DNA of 64,000 nucleotides, taken from assembly GCA_963717085.1 (NCBI GenBank), contig CAVQVM010000011.1:372001-436000 (forward strand), given 5' to 3'. The notes beneath the pieces are model-generated. The model saw only the letters and a list, made by a program, of their open reading frames with translations. It was not told the origin of the DNA and searched no databases. The translations under genes and the position numbers were made by a program. The DNA comes from DASQUK01 sp963717085. GTDB taxonomy: Bacteria > Actinomycetota > Acidimicrobiia > Acidimicrobiales > VFJN01. Within the stretch, counting starts at the first letter, position 1; each line of letters begins with the position of its first letter. Of this stretch, positions 38,644-47,341 are shown piece by piece.

Positions 38644-41364
38644 GTGAGCCGGGCCGGGACGCACGCGGCGCCCCGCGACGGACCCACCCTCCCCTCCTGG
38701 CCGCTGGTCGGGCGGGGCGACGAGCTGGCCCTCGCGCAGGAGTCGCTGCGTCGGCGCAGCTGCGTGGTCCTCGCTGGCGCGGCAGGAGTCGGCAAGACGC
38801 GCCTGGCGCGTGAGGTCCTGGCGGCCAATGCCGGGGGGGCGACGCCCCAGTGGGTGGCGGCCACGCGGTCGGCGGCCACGGTGGCCCTGGGGGCATTCGC
38901 TCACCTCGTGCCCGGCGAGTCCCTGGCCGTCGGCGAGGGGCAGGACCGGCGTGCCGTCATCTTCGACGCCATCGTCCGGGCCCTCGCGCACCATTCGGCG
39001 CAGGGCCGGCCCGTCGTGGGGGTCGACGACGCGCACCTGCTCGACGACGCCTCGGCCACGCTGGTCCACCTGCTGGTGACCGCAGGCGCGGCGCGGGTCG
39101 TGGTGACGGTCCGCAGCGGCGAGCCGACGCCCGACCCGGTCGTGGCGCTGTGGAAGGACGAGCACGCGCTGCGCATCGAGGTCCAGCCGCTGTCACGGAT
39201 CGAGGTGAACGAACTGCTCGCCGCCACGCTGCGCGGGACCGTCGACGGCGGCACCGCCCGCCGGCTGTTCGACGTCACCCGCGGCAACGCCCTGTTCCTC
39301 CGTGAGCTGGTCGACGAGGGGTTGGCGTCCGGCGCGCTGATCGAGGAGGCCGGGGTCTGGCGTTGGAACGGGCCGTTGCACCCGGGGGTGCGGCTCCGCG
39401 ACCTGATCGCCGAGCGGCTCGGCGGCCTCGACGACACCGAGCGCGACGCCCTCGAGCTCGTGGCCCTCGGCGAGCCACTCACCGGCACGGTGGTGGACCG
39501 CCTGGTGCCCGGCGACGTGCTGCGGCGCCTGGAGCGCCGGCGGGTCGTCGAGGTGGGCAGGGTCGACGGCCGCCTCGAGCTCCGACTCGCCCACCCGTTG
39601 TTCGGCGACGTGCTCCTGCATGACGCATCGCCCCGGCGGATCGACGACTGCCGCCGCCAGCTCGCCGATGCCTGGGGGGACGAGGCGTCGCTGGCTCCCG
39701 ACGAGATCCTGCGGGTCGCCACGTGGCGGGCGGCGGTTGGCGACCATTCCAACCCGGGTGTCCTGTTCGCCGGTGCCCACCGCGCCCTGGTCCTCGGCGA
39801 CAACGTCACCGGGGAGCGGTTGGCGCGGATCGCCCACGCCACCGGCCCGATCGCCGCCACCGGGATGCTGCTCGGCGACGCCCTCAGCTCCCTGGGCCGG
39901 CACGACGAGGCGCTCGACGTGTGGCAGGAGGCGTTGGAGCTGCCGGGGACGAAGGCCGAGCAGGCGGAGGTGGCCGCCGCCATCGCCGGGGTGGTGGCGT
40001 GGCGCCTCGACCGTCCCGGCGAGGCGCGGCGGGTCCTGCACGAGACCGCCGAGCGGCTGAGCGACCCCGTCGCCCTCGACCTGCTCACCAGCCACGAGGC
40101 GCTGATGGCGTCCCTGGGCGCGCCCACGGCGACGGCCGCCATCGCCATCGCCCAACGCGAGCTGGCCCGGCCGGACCTATCGGTCGGATCGCGGCTGCGG
40201 GCGCAGTTGGCGGCCGCCGCCGGTTGGGTCGACACCGGCGAGATCGATCGGGCCATCGAGACGACGCAAGCGGCGATGGTGGTGGCCATGCGCGAGCACC
40301 TCACGGGCCTGGCGCTGTACCACGCGATGACCCTGGCGCAGTCGCTGGTCCTGGCGGGGCGCGTGTCCGAGGCGGAGGCGCTGGTCGAGACCGGCCACGA
40401 GGCCTCCCTGACCGCCCATGCGGACGTCGCCCGGGGCGCCTGGTGCTTCCTGCGGGGGGTGCTGGCGGTGTTCCGGGGCCGGCCCCACGTGGCGGTGGCG
40501 ACGCTGCGCGAATCGGACCTGCTGCTCGGTCGCTTCGACTACGGGCTGCGGCGCGGCATCCTGATCTGGCAGGGCATGGCCGAGGCGCTGCGCGACGAGG
40601 CGGACGCAGCCGAGCGGGCACTCGAGGACGCCCAGCGCACCAACCGCAGCCGGGCGCGGCTCTACGACGCCGACTGGGCGCGGGCGCGCGCCTGGATGCT
40701 CGTCGCAGCGGGCAAGCTGACCGACGCCGAGCGGGCGGGCGTCGAGGCCACGGGCGTGGCGGTGGGCGGCGACCGGTGGACGTACGAGGTGCTGGCGCTC
40801 CACGACCTGGCACGGTTCCAGGGGCTGGGTGCGCGTGGGACCCCGGCAGCCGCCGCCATGGTCGGGCGGCTCGAGGAGCTGGCCGACCGGGTCGACGGCA
40901 AGCTGGCCCAGGCGTGCGCCGCCCATGCGCGGGCGCTCGCCGCCGGTGACGGCGTGGCGCTCGATGCCGCCGCCGACACGTTCGGCGGGCTGGGTTTCGA
41001 CCTCTTCGCGGCCGAGGCGCAGGCCGCCGCGGCGGAGGCCCACGGCGCCGCCGGCCAAAAGGCTCGCGCCCATGCGTCGGCAGAGCGGGCGCGCCGGCTG
41101 GCCGCCGCCTGCGTCGGCGCGACGACCCCGCTGCTTCGCCGCTTGGGCTCCGCCGGCCAGCCGGGCGACCTGACCCGCCGCGAACGGGAGATCGCCGAGC
41201 TGGCCGCACGGGGACACACCGACCGCGAGATCGCCGGCATGCTCTACCTGTCCGTCCGCACGGTCCATGCTCACCTGCGCTCTGCGTACGCCAAGCTCGG
41301 GGTACACGGCAGGGGTGAGCTGGCCGCGGCGTTGGACATCCCCCCGGACGCCGGGCGCGAATAG
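38644..41364 (+). CDS. LAL-family LuxR transcriptional regulator
   Basis: 906 aa from GTG 38644; an in-frame GTG at 38575 would add 23 unconserved residues. N-terminus LVGRGDELALAQ, Walker A LAGAAGVGKTRLA (43-55) and Walker B VVGVDDAHLLDDAS. The long middle is an Ala-rich helical TPR-like array. The C-terminal LuxR helix-turn-helix reads DLTRREREIAELAARGHT, DREIAGMLYLSVRTVHAHLR. Same class as 9805-12387 but with low direct similarity. Followed by a short HTH protein. The upstream dioxygenase is a plausible target. Confidence 0.9.
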   Translation: MSRAGTHAAPRDGPTLPSWPLVGRGDELALAQESLRRRSCVVLAGAAGVGKTRLAREVLAANAGGATPQWVAATRSAATVALGAFAHLVPGESLAVGEGQDRRAVIFDAIVRALAHHSAQGRPVVGVDDAHLLDDASATLVHLLVTAGAARVVVTVRSGEPTPDPVVALWKDEHALRIEVQPLSRIEVNELLAATLRGTVDGGTARRLFDVTRGNALFLRELVDEGLASGALIEEAGVWRWNGPLHPGVRLRDLIAERLGGLDDTERDALELVALGEPLTGTVVDRLVPGDVLRRLERRRVVEVGRVDGRLELRLAHPLFGDVLLHDASPRRIDDCRRQLADAWGDEASLAPDEILRVATWRAAVGDHSNPGVLFAGAHRALVLGDNVTGERLARIAHATGPIAATGMLLGDALSSLGRHDEALDVWQEALELPGTKAEQAEVAAAIAGVVAWRLDRPGEARRVLHETAERLSDPVALDLLTSHEALMASLGAPTATAAIAIAQRELARPDLSVGSRLRAQLAAAAGWVDTGEIDRAIETTQAAMVVAMREHLTGLALYHAMTLAQSLVLAGRVSEAEALVETGHEASLTAHADVARGAWCFLRGVLAVFRGRPHVAVATLRESDLLLGRFDYGLRRGILIWQGMAEALRDEADAAERALEDAQRTNRSRARLYDADWARARAWMLVAAGKLTDAERAGVEATGVAVGGDRWTYEVLALHDLARFQGLGARGTPAAAAMVGRLEELADRVDGKLAQACAAHARALAAGDGVALDAAADTFGGLGFDLFAAEAQAAAAEAHGAAGQKARAHASAERARRLAAACVGATTPLLRRLGSAGQPGDLTRREREIAELAARGHTDREIAGMLYLSVRTVHAHLRSAYAKLGVHGRGELAAALDIPPDAGRE

Positions 41365-41556
41365 GTACCCGACTGCCGATCCGCTCCGCCGAGCACTCTC
41401 CGTACCGTGGACCCATGAGAGGGTGCGTCCCGCACTTCGGCGTTGCACGCCGTCATGCGCGCCCTGTCAGCCGGTGGGGCTGGGGCGGGCCGGTCCCACC
41501 GGAATTCCCCGCCGCCCGCCGGGACGATCCCAGCGCAGGAACGAAGAACGCGCCCC

Positions 41557-41769
41557 ATGCCCGCTCCGGATGAACTGAACAGCCTGCCCGAGACCTACGC
41601 GCTGGCCCTCCGCCTACGCAGCGAGGGCCTGGGCGACGACGCCATCGGCCGGGTGCTCAACATCGAGACCGAGTCCGTGGGCCCCCTGCTCGAGCTGGCG
41701 GAGTCCAAACTTGCGGGGCTGGCGTGCCGTTGCGAACCCGGCGGTGCCGCCGGGGACTCGGTCAGCTGA
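41557..41769 (+). CDS. Small sigma-region-4-like helix-turn-helix protein
   Basis: 70 aa from ATG 41557. LPETYALALRLRSEGLGDDA then IGRVLNIETESVGPLLELAE has the length and helix pattern of sigma region 4, ending with a Cys pair (ACRCEPGG). Short proteins of this kind are often found after LAL or LuxR genes in actinobacteria. No Shine-Dalgarno sequence is obvious. It may modulate the regulator upstream; this is inference. Confidence 0.65.
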   Translation: MPAPDELNSLPETYALALRLRSEGLGDDAIGRVLNIETESVGPLLELAESKLAGLACRCEPGGAAGDSVS

Positions 41770-41793
41770 CCTGGCAGGTGCTACCAGGCGGCG

Positions 41794-43016
41794 TCAGTCC
41801 ACGATCGCCGGGTACACCAGCGTCTTGAGCTGACCCCGGAAGTTGAACGTGCGGGACGGGATGAGCTGGGTCATGAACACGACCACCAGGTCCTCGACCG
41901 GGTCGATCCAGAACAGCGTCGACGCCGCCCCGCCCCACATGTACTCGCCCGGCGATCCCACTACACCGGCGGCGGCCGGGCCCAGGTTCACGGCCACGGT
42001 CAGCCCGAACCCCATGCCGGCGAACCCGACCTCGCCGTAGCCGCCCGGCAGCGCGAAACCGACAGCTCGCCGCCGCCGGGCAGGTGATTCGCGGCCATGA
42101 GCTCGACCGTCTTGCGCCCCAGGATGCGCACGCCGTCCAGCTCGCCGCCGCCCAGCAGCATCAGGCAGAAGCGCAGGTAGTCCGCCGTCGTGCTGACCAG
42201 GCCGCCGCCGCCCGACAGGAAGGACGGCTGCCGACGGTACCGGCTGTCGAGCGGGTCGTCCTGCAGCACCAGCCGCTTGTCGGCGTCCCGCTTGTAGCAG
42301 GCGGCGAACCGATCGATCTGGTCATCGGGCACCCGGAAGCCGGTGTCGACCATGCCGAGCGGCTCGAAGATCGTGGCGCGTACGTAGTCGTCGAACCGCT
42401 GGCCGGATAGCACCTCGACCAGGCGGGCACACACGTCCGTCGACCACGAGTACAGCCAGTGGGTGCCGGGATGGAACCGCAGCGGCACCTCCGCGAGGCG
42501 GTCGACGAGGGTCTCGAGCGTGGCGCCCTTGCCGAAGCGGTCCCCGGGAGCCCGCCCCAGCAGGTCGACGTTGAGGTCTCCGTTGTCGGGCGTGTACCCG
42601 AGGCCAGACGTGTGCATCAGCAGGTCCCGCACGCGCATCGGGCGCCCGGGCCTCACGAGCCGCCGCCCCCCCTCCTCGGTGCGCTCCCGCACGCGCAGAT
42701 CGCGCCACTGGGGCAAGAAGCGATGGACGGGGTCGTCGAGCTGGAACAGCCCGCGCTCGTAGAGCGTCAGCAACGCCACCCCAGTGACCGGCTTGGTCAT
42801 CGAGTAGAGGCGCCAGATCGTGTCGTCGGTGACGGGACGGGCGCGCTCCCGGTCACGCTCGCCCAGCGTCGATGCATGCGCGACCGCACCGTGACGCGCC
42901 ACCACGACCTGGCAACCGGCGATCTTGCCAGGCTCGAGGTAGCGGGTCCGCAGGTGCTCGTCGATGCGCGCCAAGCGGCCGGCGTCCATGCCGGCGGCAT
43001 CGGGATCGATCTTCAC
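41794..43016 (-). pseudogene. Serine hydrolase (beta-lactamase / esterase EstB type), frameshifted
   Basis: Starts at GTG 43016, seven bases after a TAAAGT -10 box. The first part has RLYSMTKPVTGVALLTLYE with the S-x-x-K catalytic pair, LLMHTSGLGYTPDNGD and WLYSWSTDVCARLVE with the Tyr motif. Near 42055-42060 the frame is lost; the rest (GMGFGLTVAVNLGPAAAG, then YMWGGAASTLFWIDP) runs in another frame to 41794. Restoring one base in the GAAA at 42055-42058 joins them. The intact protein would be about 408 aa, cleaving esters or amides. Real disruption or a sequence error. Confidence 0.82.
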
Positions 43017-43023
43017 GGCTCCG

Positions 43024-43029
43024 ACTTTA
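43024..43029 (-). promoter_or_regulatory. -10 box TAAAGT of the serine hydrolase
   Basis: Reverse-strand TAAAGT ends seven bases before GTG 43016; leaderless start likely. Confidence 0.4.
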
Positions 43030-43050
43030 CGGGCGCGAGAGGGTCCGACC

Positions 43051-44016
43051 TCAGCGGCAGGCCGGGATCACACGCTCGGCGACGAGCTGCAGCGTCTCGG
43101 TCGACGGGTAGTCGCGGTTCCAGGGGATGAAGCTCGTCACGCCCAGCTCTCGGTAGCGGCCGATCTTGTCGATCACCTGCTCGGGCGTGCCGACGAGGTT
43201 GCCCGACTGCCAGCTGTCGAACGGCTCGCCGAACGTCGATCCGCCGACGGCGCGCACGTCGGCATCGGTCTCGCGCACGAAGATCTCCGGGCTCCATGTT
43301 TTCTCGATCTCGTCGTAGTCGCGGCCTACTGCGTCGCAGTGGCGCCGCAGCACGTCGCACTTGTGGGCGAACTCCTCGGGGCTGCCGCCGAAGTTGGACC
43401 GGTCGGCCAAGCGGGCCACGACCCGAAGCGTGAGTTGCTCGCCAGCGCCGCCGATGAGGATGGGCGGGTGCGGCTGCTGCAACGGCTTGGGATCGCACTG
43501 CGCGCCCTCGAGCCGGAACCACTTGCCCGCGTAGGACGTGTCGGGCTCGGTCCAGAGGGAGCGCACGACCTCGACGGTCTCGCGGAGCATGGCGATGCGG
43601 TCTCGGGCCGGCAGGAACTCGTATCCGTAGCCCCGGAACTCGTGGTCGTACCAGCCGGCCCCGATCCCCCAGTCGAGGCGGCCGCCGCTCATCACGTCGA
43701 TGTTGGACGTGATCTTCGCCAGCAGGCCCGGGTTGCGGTATGCGGCGCAGCCGACCATCTGGCCGAGCCGCACCCGTGATGTGCGCTGGCTCAGGGCGCT
43801 GAGCGTGGTCCAGCACTCGAACACGGCCTCGTGCGCAGGCACCGGCACGTTGTGGAAGTGGTCGTAGACCCAGATCGAGTCGTAGCCCAGCAGCTCGGCG
43901 AGCTCGGCGATCTCCACCGCCTTGGCCCACTTCGCCTCGGCGCCAGCGATGCCGACCAGCTCGGTCTTCCACCCCTGCGGCACGAATGCCCCGAACGTGA
44001 TCGGGCGTGTGGACAT
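43051..44016 (-). CDS. LLM-class F420-dependent oxidoreductase
   Basis: Luciferase-like TIM-barrel enzyme, 321 aa, probably using reduced F420. Signatures: ITFGAFVPQGW, AELLGYDSIWVYDHFHN, RVRLGQMVGCAAYRNP, DVMSGGRLDWGIGAGWYDHE, and PILIGGAGEQLTLRVVA. ATG 44016 has GAGGAGG five bases upstream. It lies 85 bp from the dehydrogenase gene on the same strand. The substrate is unknown; many relatives act on secondary metabolites or hydrocarbons. Confidence 0.93.
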   Translation of the reverse strand: MSTRPITFGAFVPQGWKTELVGIAGAEAKWAKAVEIAELAELLGYDSIWVYDHFHNVPVPAHEAVFECWTTLSALSQRTSRVRLGQMVGCAAYRNPGLLAKITSNIDVMSGGRLDWGIGAGWYDHEFRGYGYEFLPARDRIAMLRETVEVVRSLWTEPDTSYAGKWFRLEGAQCDPKPLQQPHPPILIGGAGEQLTLRVVARLADRSNFGGSPEEFAHKCDVLRRHCDAVGRDYDEIEKTWSPEIFVRETDADVRAVGGSTFGEPFDSWQSGNLVGTPEQVIDKIGRYRELGVTSFIPWNRDYPSTETLQLVAERVIPACR

Positions 44017-44101
44017 GGCGACCTCCTCGTCCCTCCGGCCCGGCGGACCCTACGTCGTGGGCCGGGACCGTGGGAGCAACGAGCGCCCCGCCTCGACCGC
44101 G

Positions 44102-45232
44102 TCAGCCCGGCACGAAGACGCCGTGCACCGGCGGCGGCGCGGCGCCGGGTTCGCCGGCCATGGAGCCGAGGAGTTCGGCGGCGTCGTCGAAGCCCACGCA
44201 GCGCCGGGGCAGGTCGGCGAACGGCCACGATCCGGCGGCGAGCAGGGCGAACGCGGCGCGGTACGCGGCGGCGTCGACGCCCAGCGCACCGAGGACCCGC
44301 AGCTCCTTGGCCACGATCAGGTCGGGCACGAACCCCTCCACGGGTGCGAAGCTCCGCATGCCCGCCACCACAACCGTGCCGCCCGAGCGGGCCAGGTGGA
44401 TCGCTTGTTGGAACGCGTCGGGAGCGTTGGCCGTGACGTCCACGACCACGTCGGCGCCGCGACCGCCGGTCGCGTCCCGCAGCTCGCGGACCGGGTCGCG
44501 GCGCGCCACGTCGACAGCCAGGTCGGCGCCGAACCGCGGCGCCAGCGCCAGCCGCTCGGCGTCGCGGGGACCGAAGCCGGTGACGAGCACGAACCCTGCG
44601 CCCGCATCCTTGGCCGCGGCGGCGGCACACAACCCGCGGATGCCCGGACCGAGCACGGCCACCACTGCCCCGGGCTCGGTCGCCGGCACGTCCACGGCCC
44701 ACTGGATGCCGGCACCCAGCGGGTTGAACACCGTGGCGAGCACGGGGTCGATTCCCTCGGGGACCGGCAGCAGCAGCGCGTCCGGCCCGAGGTAGGCCGC
44801 CTCGGCATAGCCACCCCAGAGGCCCGGCGCCCGGTCGAGCGGGGTGGCGCCGTAGAACTCGCGGAAGCCGTGCCGTTCGCAGTGGCGGAGGTCGCCGGCC
44901 AGGCACGCAGCACACGCCCGGCACGCCTGGAACGGCACGACGGCCACGCGGTCGCCCGCCGTCACGTCCCACCGCTCGGCCGCGGTGGGGCCGATATCGT
45001 CGATCACGCCCACGATCTCGTGGCCGGGTACGAATGGCCCCGCCACCCTGATCCCGCCGGTGAACTGCTCGTGGTCGGTGCCGCACAAACCGCAGGCCTC
45101 GATCCGGAGCAGGCCGTCGTCGTCGCCGACCCGCGGAACGGGGAGGCGGCGTGCCTCGAGCCGGCGCGGCTCCTCCAGCACGAGCGCCCGGACCTGGGCG
45201 CCGTCCGTCGGGTCGGAGGCGCCGGTGGACAT
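44102..45232 (-). CDS. Zinc-dependent alcohol dehydrogenase (MDR family)
   Basis: 376 aa. Catalytic zinc ligands in CGLCGTDHEQF and PGHEIVGVI; structural-zinc lobe CRACAACLAGDLRHC; Rossmann motif VAVLGPGIRGLCAAA. Start ATG 45232 overlaps the thioesterase stop in TGATG, so translation is coupled. The coenzyme loop (LVTGFGPRDAERLAL) does not settle NAD versus NADP. Coupling to a hotdog thioesterase suggests an acyl or aldehyde pathway. Confidence 0.92.
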   Translation of the reverse strand: MSTGASDPTDGAQVRALVLEEPRRLEARRLPVPRVGDDDGLLRIEACGLCGTDHEQFTGGIRVAGPFVPGHEIVGVIDDIGPTAAERWDVTAGDRVAVVPFQACRACAACLAGDLRHCERHGFREFYGATPLDRAPGLWGGYAEAAYLGPDALLLPVPEGIDPVLATVFNPLGAGIQWAVDVPATEPGAVVAVLGPGIRGLCAAAAAKDAGAGFVLVTGFGPRDAERLALAPRFGADLAVDVARRDPVRELRDATGGRGADVVVDVTANAPDAFQQAIHLARSGGTVVVAGMRSFAPVEGFVPDLIVAKELRVLGALGVDAAAYRAAFALLAAGSWPFADLPRRCVGFDDAAELLGSMAGEPGAAPPPVHGVFVPG

Positions 45233-45681
45233 CACTTGCCGTCCGGCTTGGGCGCCACCACCAGGACCGTCCCCTGGGCCGCGCACACCGTCCGCCCGTC
45301 GTTGACGACCTCGATGCGCACCACTGCGGTCCGCTTCGACAGGGCGACGATCGTGGCCGTGGCCTCCAGGTCGCCGCCCTTGACCGGCGCGAGGTAGTTG
45401 AGCTTGAACTCGGTGGTCGCAGCCCAGGCCCCGCGGGGGATCACCGGGTAGCACACGGTTCCCAGCACGTGGTCGCAGAGCGCCGCCAGCACGCCGCCGT
45501 GGAGGTTCCCGAACGGCGTCAGCAGCTCGGGGCGGACCCGGACCGTGGCCTTCATCGTGCCCGGCCCGAAGTCGACCGGCTCGATACCCAGCCAGCCCGG
45601 CAACCCGGCGTCCCGCTCATGGGCCGCCAGCAGTCCCTCGGCGACGCGCGCGTCGTAGGTCTCGAAGGTCAGATCGCTCAT
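45232..45681 (-). CDS. PaaI-type hotdog thioesterase
   Basis: 149 aa from ATG 45681. The hotdog fold motif is LTPFGNLHGGVLAALCDHVL, with the HGG oxyanion and the acidic residue that activates water. FKLNYLAPVKGGDLEATA is the typical edge strand. It hydrolyses acyl-CoA, often aryl or medium chains. Its stop overlaps the dehydrogenase start. Confidence 0.93.
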   Translation of the reverse strand: MSDLTFETYDARVAEGLLAAHERDAGLPGWLGIEPVDFGPGTMKATVRVRPELLTPFGNLHGGVLAALCDHVLGTVCYPVIPRGAWAATTEFKLNYLAPVKGGDLEATATIVALSKRTAVVRIEVVNDGRTVCAAQGTVLVVAPKPDGK

Positions 45682-45730
45682 ACGGCCATCATCACCCGCC
45701 GGCAGTGCCCGTCGCCGCGCCAAACCGGGG

Positions 45731-46240
45731 TCACAGCTCCCGCGGCACGACGAAGGCAAGCAGGCGGGCCGCACCCCACGTGAGGTCGTGCCACTCGCCC
45801 GGCACCTCGAGGGTGGCAAGTGCGCCCGTGGGGAACTTCGTCAGGAGACGCTCCCGGAGGCCGACGTCACCGGAGCCCACCAGATCGACAGCGAGGTCCT
45901 GCAGCCCCGGGTTGTGCCCGACCAGCAGCACGGACCTGATCCCCGATCGAACGTCCCGGAGCCGGGCGAGCAGCTCGTCGGCATCGGCGTCGTAGATCGC
46001 CTCGTCGATCTCCGCCGCGGTGTCCGGCGGAACGCCTGACGCCACGCTCTCCCACGTCTGCACCGCTCGCCGGGCGGGCGAGCACACCACCAGGTCCGGA
46101 GCGACCGCAGCCGCTCGCAGGTGGCGTGCCATGGCCCCGGCCGCCCGGAGACCGCGGGGCGCCAGCGGCCGTAGCCGGTCGGGTAGGCCGGGTTCGTCCC
46201 AGCTCGACTTGGCGTGCCGCAGCAACCAGAGGCGCCTCAC
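45731..46240 (-). CDS. sixA: SixA-type phosphohistidine phosphatase
   Basis: 169 aa histidine-phosphatase fold. RHG motif LLRHAKSSWDEPG with the catalytic His, a second His in LLVGHNPGLQDLA and an Arg in VVCSPARRAVQTWE. E. coli SixA removes phosphate from signalling or PTS phosphohistidine; the substrate here is unknown. The start is GTG 46240. Upstream lies a long inverted repeat at 46266-46381. Confidence 0.9.
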   Translation of the reverse strand: MRRLWLLRHAKSSWDEPGLPDRLRPLAPRGLRAAGAMARHLRAAAVAPDLVVCSPARRAVQTWESVASGVPPDTAAEIDEAIYDADADELLARLRDVRSGIRSVLLVGHNPGLQDLAVDLVGSGDVGLRERLLTKFPTGALATLEVPGEWHDLTWGAARLLAFVVPREL

Positions 46241-46265
46241 GATGCCGATCCGGCTAACAGGGTGC

Positions 46266-46381
46266 GCGGATAGGCACGTCGTCTCGGCTCACGGTGGTCA
46301 GTGTTGCCGGGACCGAGCTGTGTGGCTGGGTCTGCGCGGCAAATCCCGTACTGTTCGGTGCCCACTTGCCTGCCTATCCGC
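46266..46381. repeat. Long-range 11-bp inverted repeat
   Basis: GCGGATAGGCA (46266-46276) and TGCCTATCCGC (46371-46381) are exact inverted copies separated by 94 bp, filling the gap between the sixA start and the VOC stop, both on the minus strand. The space between holds no gene. It could be two operator half-sites, an RNA fold or the ends of a small mobile element; no target duplication is seen. Confidence 0.5.
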
Positions 46382-46388
46382 TCGGCCG

Positions 46389-46745
46389 CTACGGCGCCGC
46401 CTGGTGGAGCTCGATGAGGTTGCCGGCGGGGTCCTTCAGGAACGACTGGCGACTGCGTCCCACGGGAGCCGGGTCGCTCACCTCGACGTCTTGGGCACGC
46501 AGCTCGTCGACGGCGGTGTCGAGGTCGTCGACGAGCAGAGCGAAGTGTTGGCCCCGGGCCGTGGGCGGCGGCGCGAGGATCAGGTGGACCTGCTGGGCGC
46601 CGGCATCGAGCCAGACGCCATCGACGCCGAGGTCCGCGGGCCGGTCCTGGCGTTGCGCCAAGCCCAGGACGTCGACATAGAACGCGACTGCGGCGTCGAC
46701 GTCGTCGACGTTGATGGAGACATGGTGGACGGCGAGCGCTCGCAC
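46389..46745 (-). CDS. VOC-fold (glyoxalase/bleomycin-resistance type) protein
   Basis: 118 aa from GTG 46745. Two beta-alpha-beta-beta-beta modules: HHVSINVDDVDAAVAFYVDV and FALLVDDLDTAVDEL, ending with the family FLKDPAGNLIELHQ. Metal ligands HHVS (His) and E in LIELHQ are present. Catalysis or binding target is unknown. Confidence 0.9.
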   Translation of the reverse strand: MRALAVHHVSINVDDVDAAVAFYVDVLGLAQRQDRPADLGVDGVWLDAGAQQVHLILAPPPTARGQHFALLVDDLDTAVDELRAQDVEVSDPAPVGRSRQSFLKDPAGNLIELHQAAP

Positions 46746-46776
46746 CCCATCAGTTTGGCGCCGTCACGCGTTGCAG

Positions 46777-47265
46777 TCACCCACCGCCATCGATCAGGGT
46801 GAGATGTCCGTGCCGCACGACGGGGCCCGGCGCCGTTGCCCCTCCCGATGCCTCGCGGAGCTCGACGCCGGAGTCTTCGGGCGCGTCGCCTGGTGACCAC
46901 GGCTCCGGGTCCACGGACGAGTCCCGGTAGCGAACCGGCTCGACGACCTCGGGCAGGCCGGCGCGCCAGACCGCGCTGCGGATGTCGCACGGCCGGAACT
47001 GACCCACACCCTTGGCCGTGGGGGTGGGGATGAACCGGTAGGTGGTGCCGGTCGCGTCGACGCAGAGGGAGCCGCCGTTGGTGTGATGCTCGTAGATCCA
47101 CACGTCGGGTCGGTCCTCGCGGAGCACCCGCCCGGCGAGGCGGAACTCGTCGAGATGGATCGGCCACGGCAGCCGCCGTCGGCGCGCCTGCTGGCTGGCG
47201 AGCAACAGCGGGCGCCACCACTCGAACAGGTGGGGCTGGTCGTGGGGTGGTGACCAGAGCTCCAT
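46777..47265 (-). CDS. Hypothetical protein with Trp-rich N-terminus
   Basis: 162 aa from ATG 47265, set by an AGGAGG Shine-Dalgarno sequence seven bases upstream. The N-terminus MELWSPPHDQPHLFEWWRPL is Trp-rich, then IHLDEFRLAGRVLREDRPD and WIYEHHTNGGSLCVDATGTT. It could be a small single-domain beta protein. No family is recognised. Confidence 0.7.
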   Translation of the reverse strand: MELWSPPHDQPHLFEWWRPLLLASQQARRRRLPWPIHLDEFRLAGRVLREDRPDVWIYEHHTNGGSLCVDATGTTYRFIPTPTAKGVGQFRPCDIRSAVWRAGLPEVVEPVRYRDSSVDPEPWSPGDAPEDSGVELREASGGATAPGPVVRHGHLTLIDGGG

Positions 47266-47341
47266 TGCGCTGCCTCCTAGTGCGGCGGACACCGTGACCA
47301 TACGAGGGAGGTATGACAGAGAAGCGGATCTGGGGACCGGC

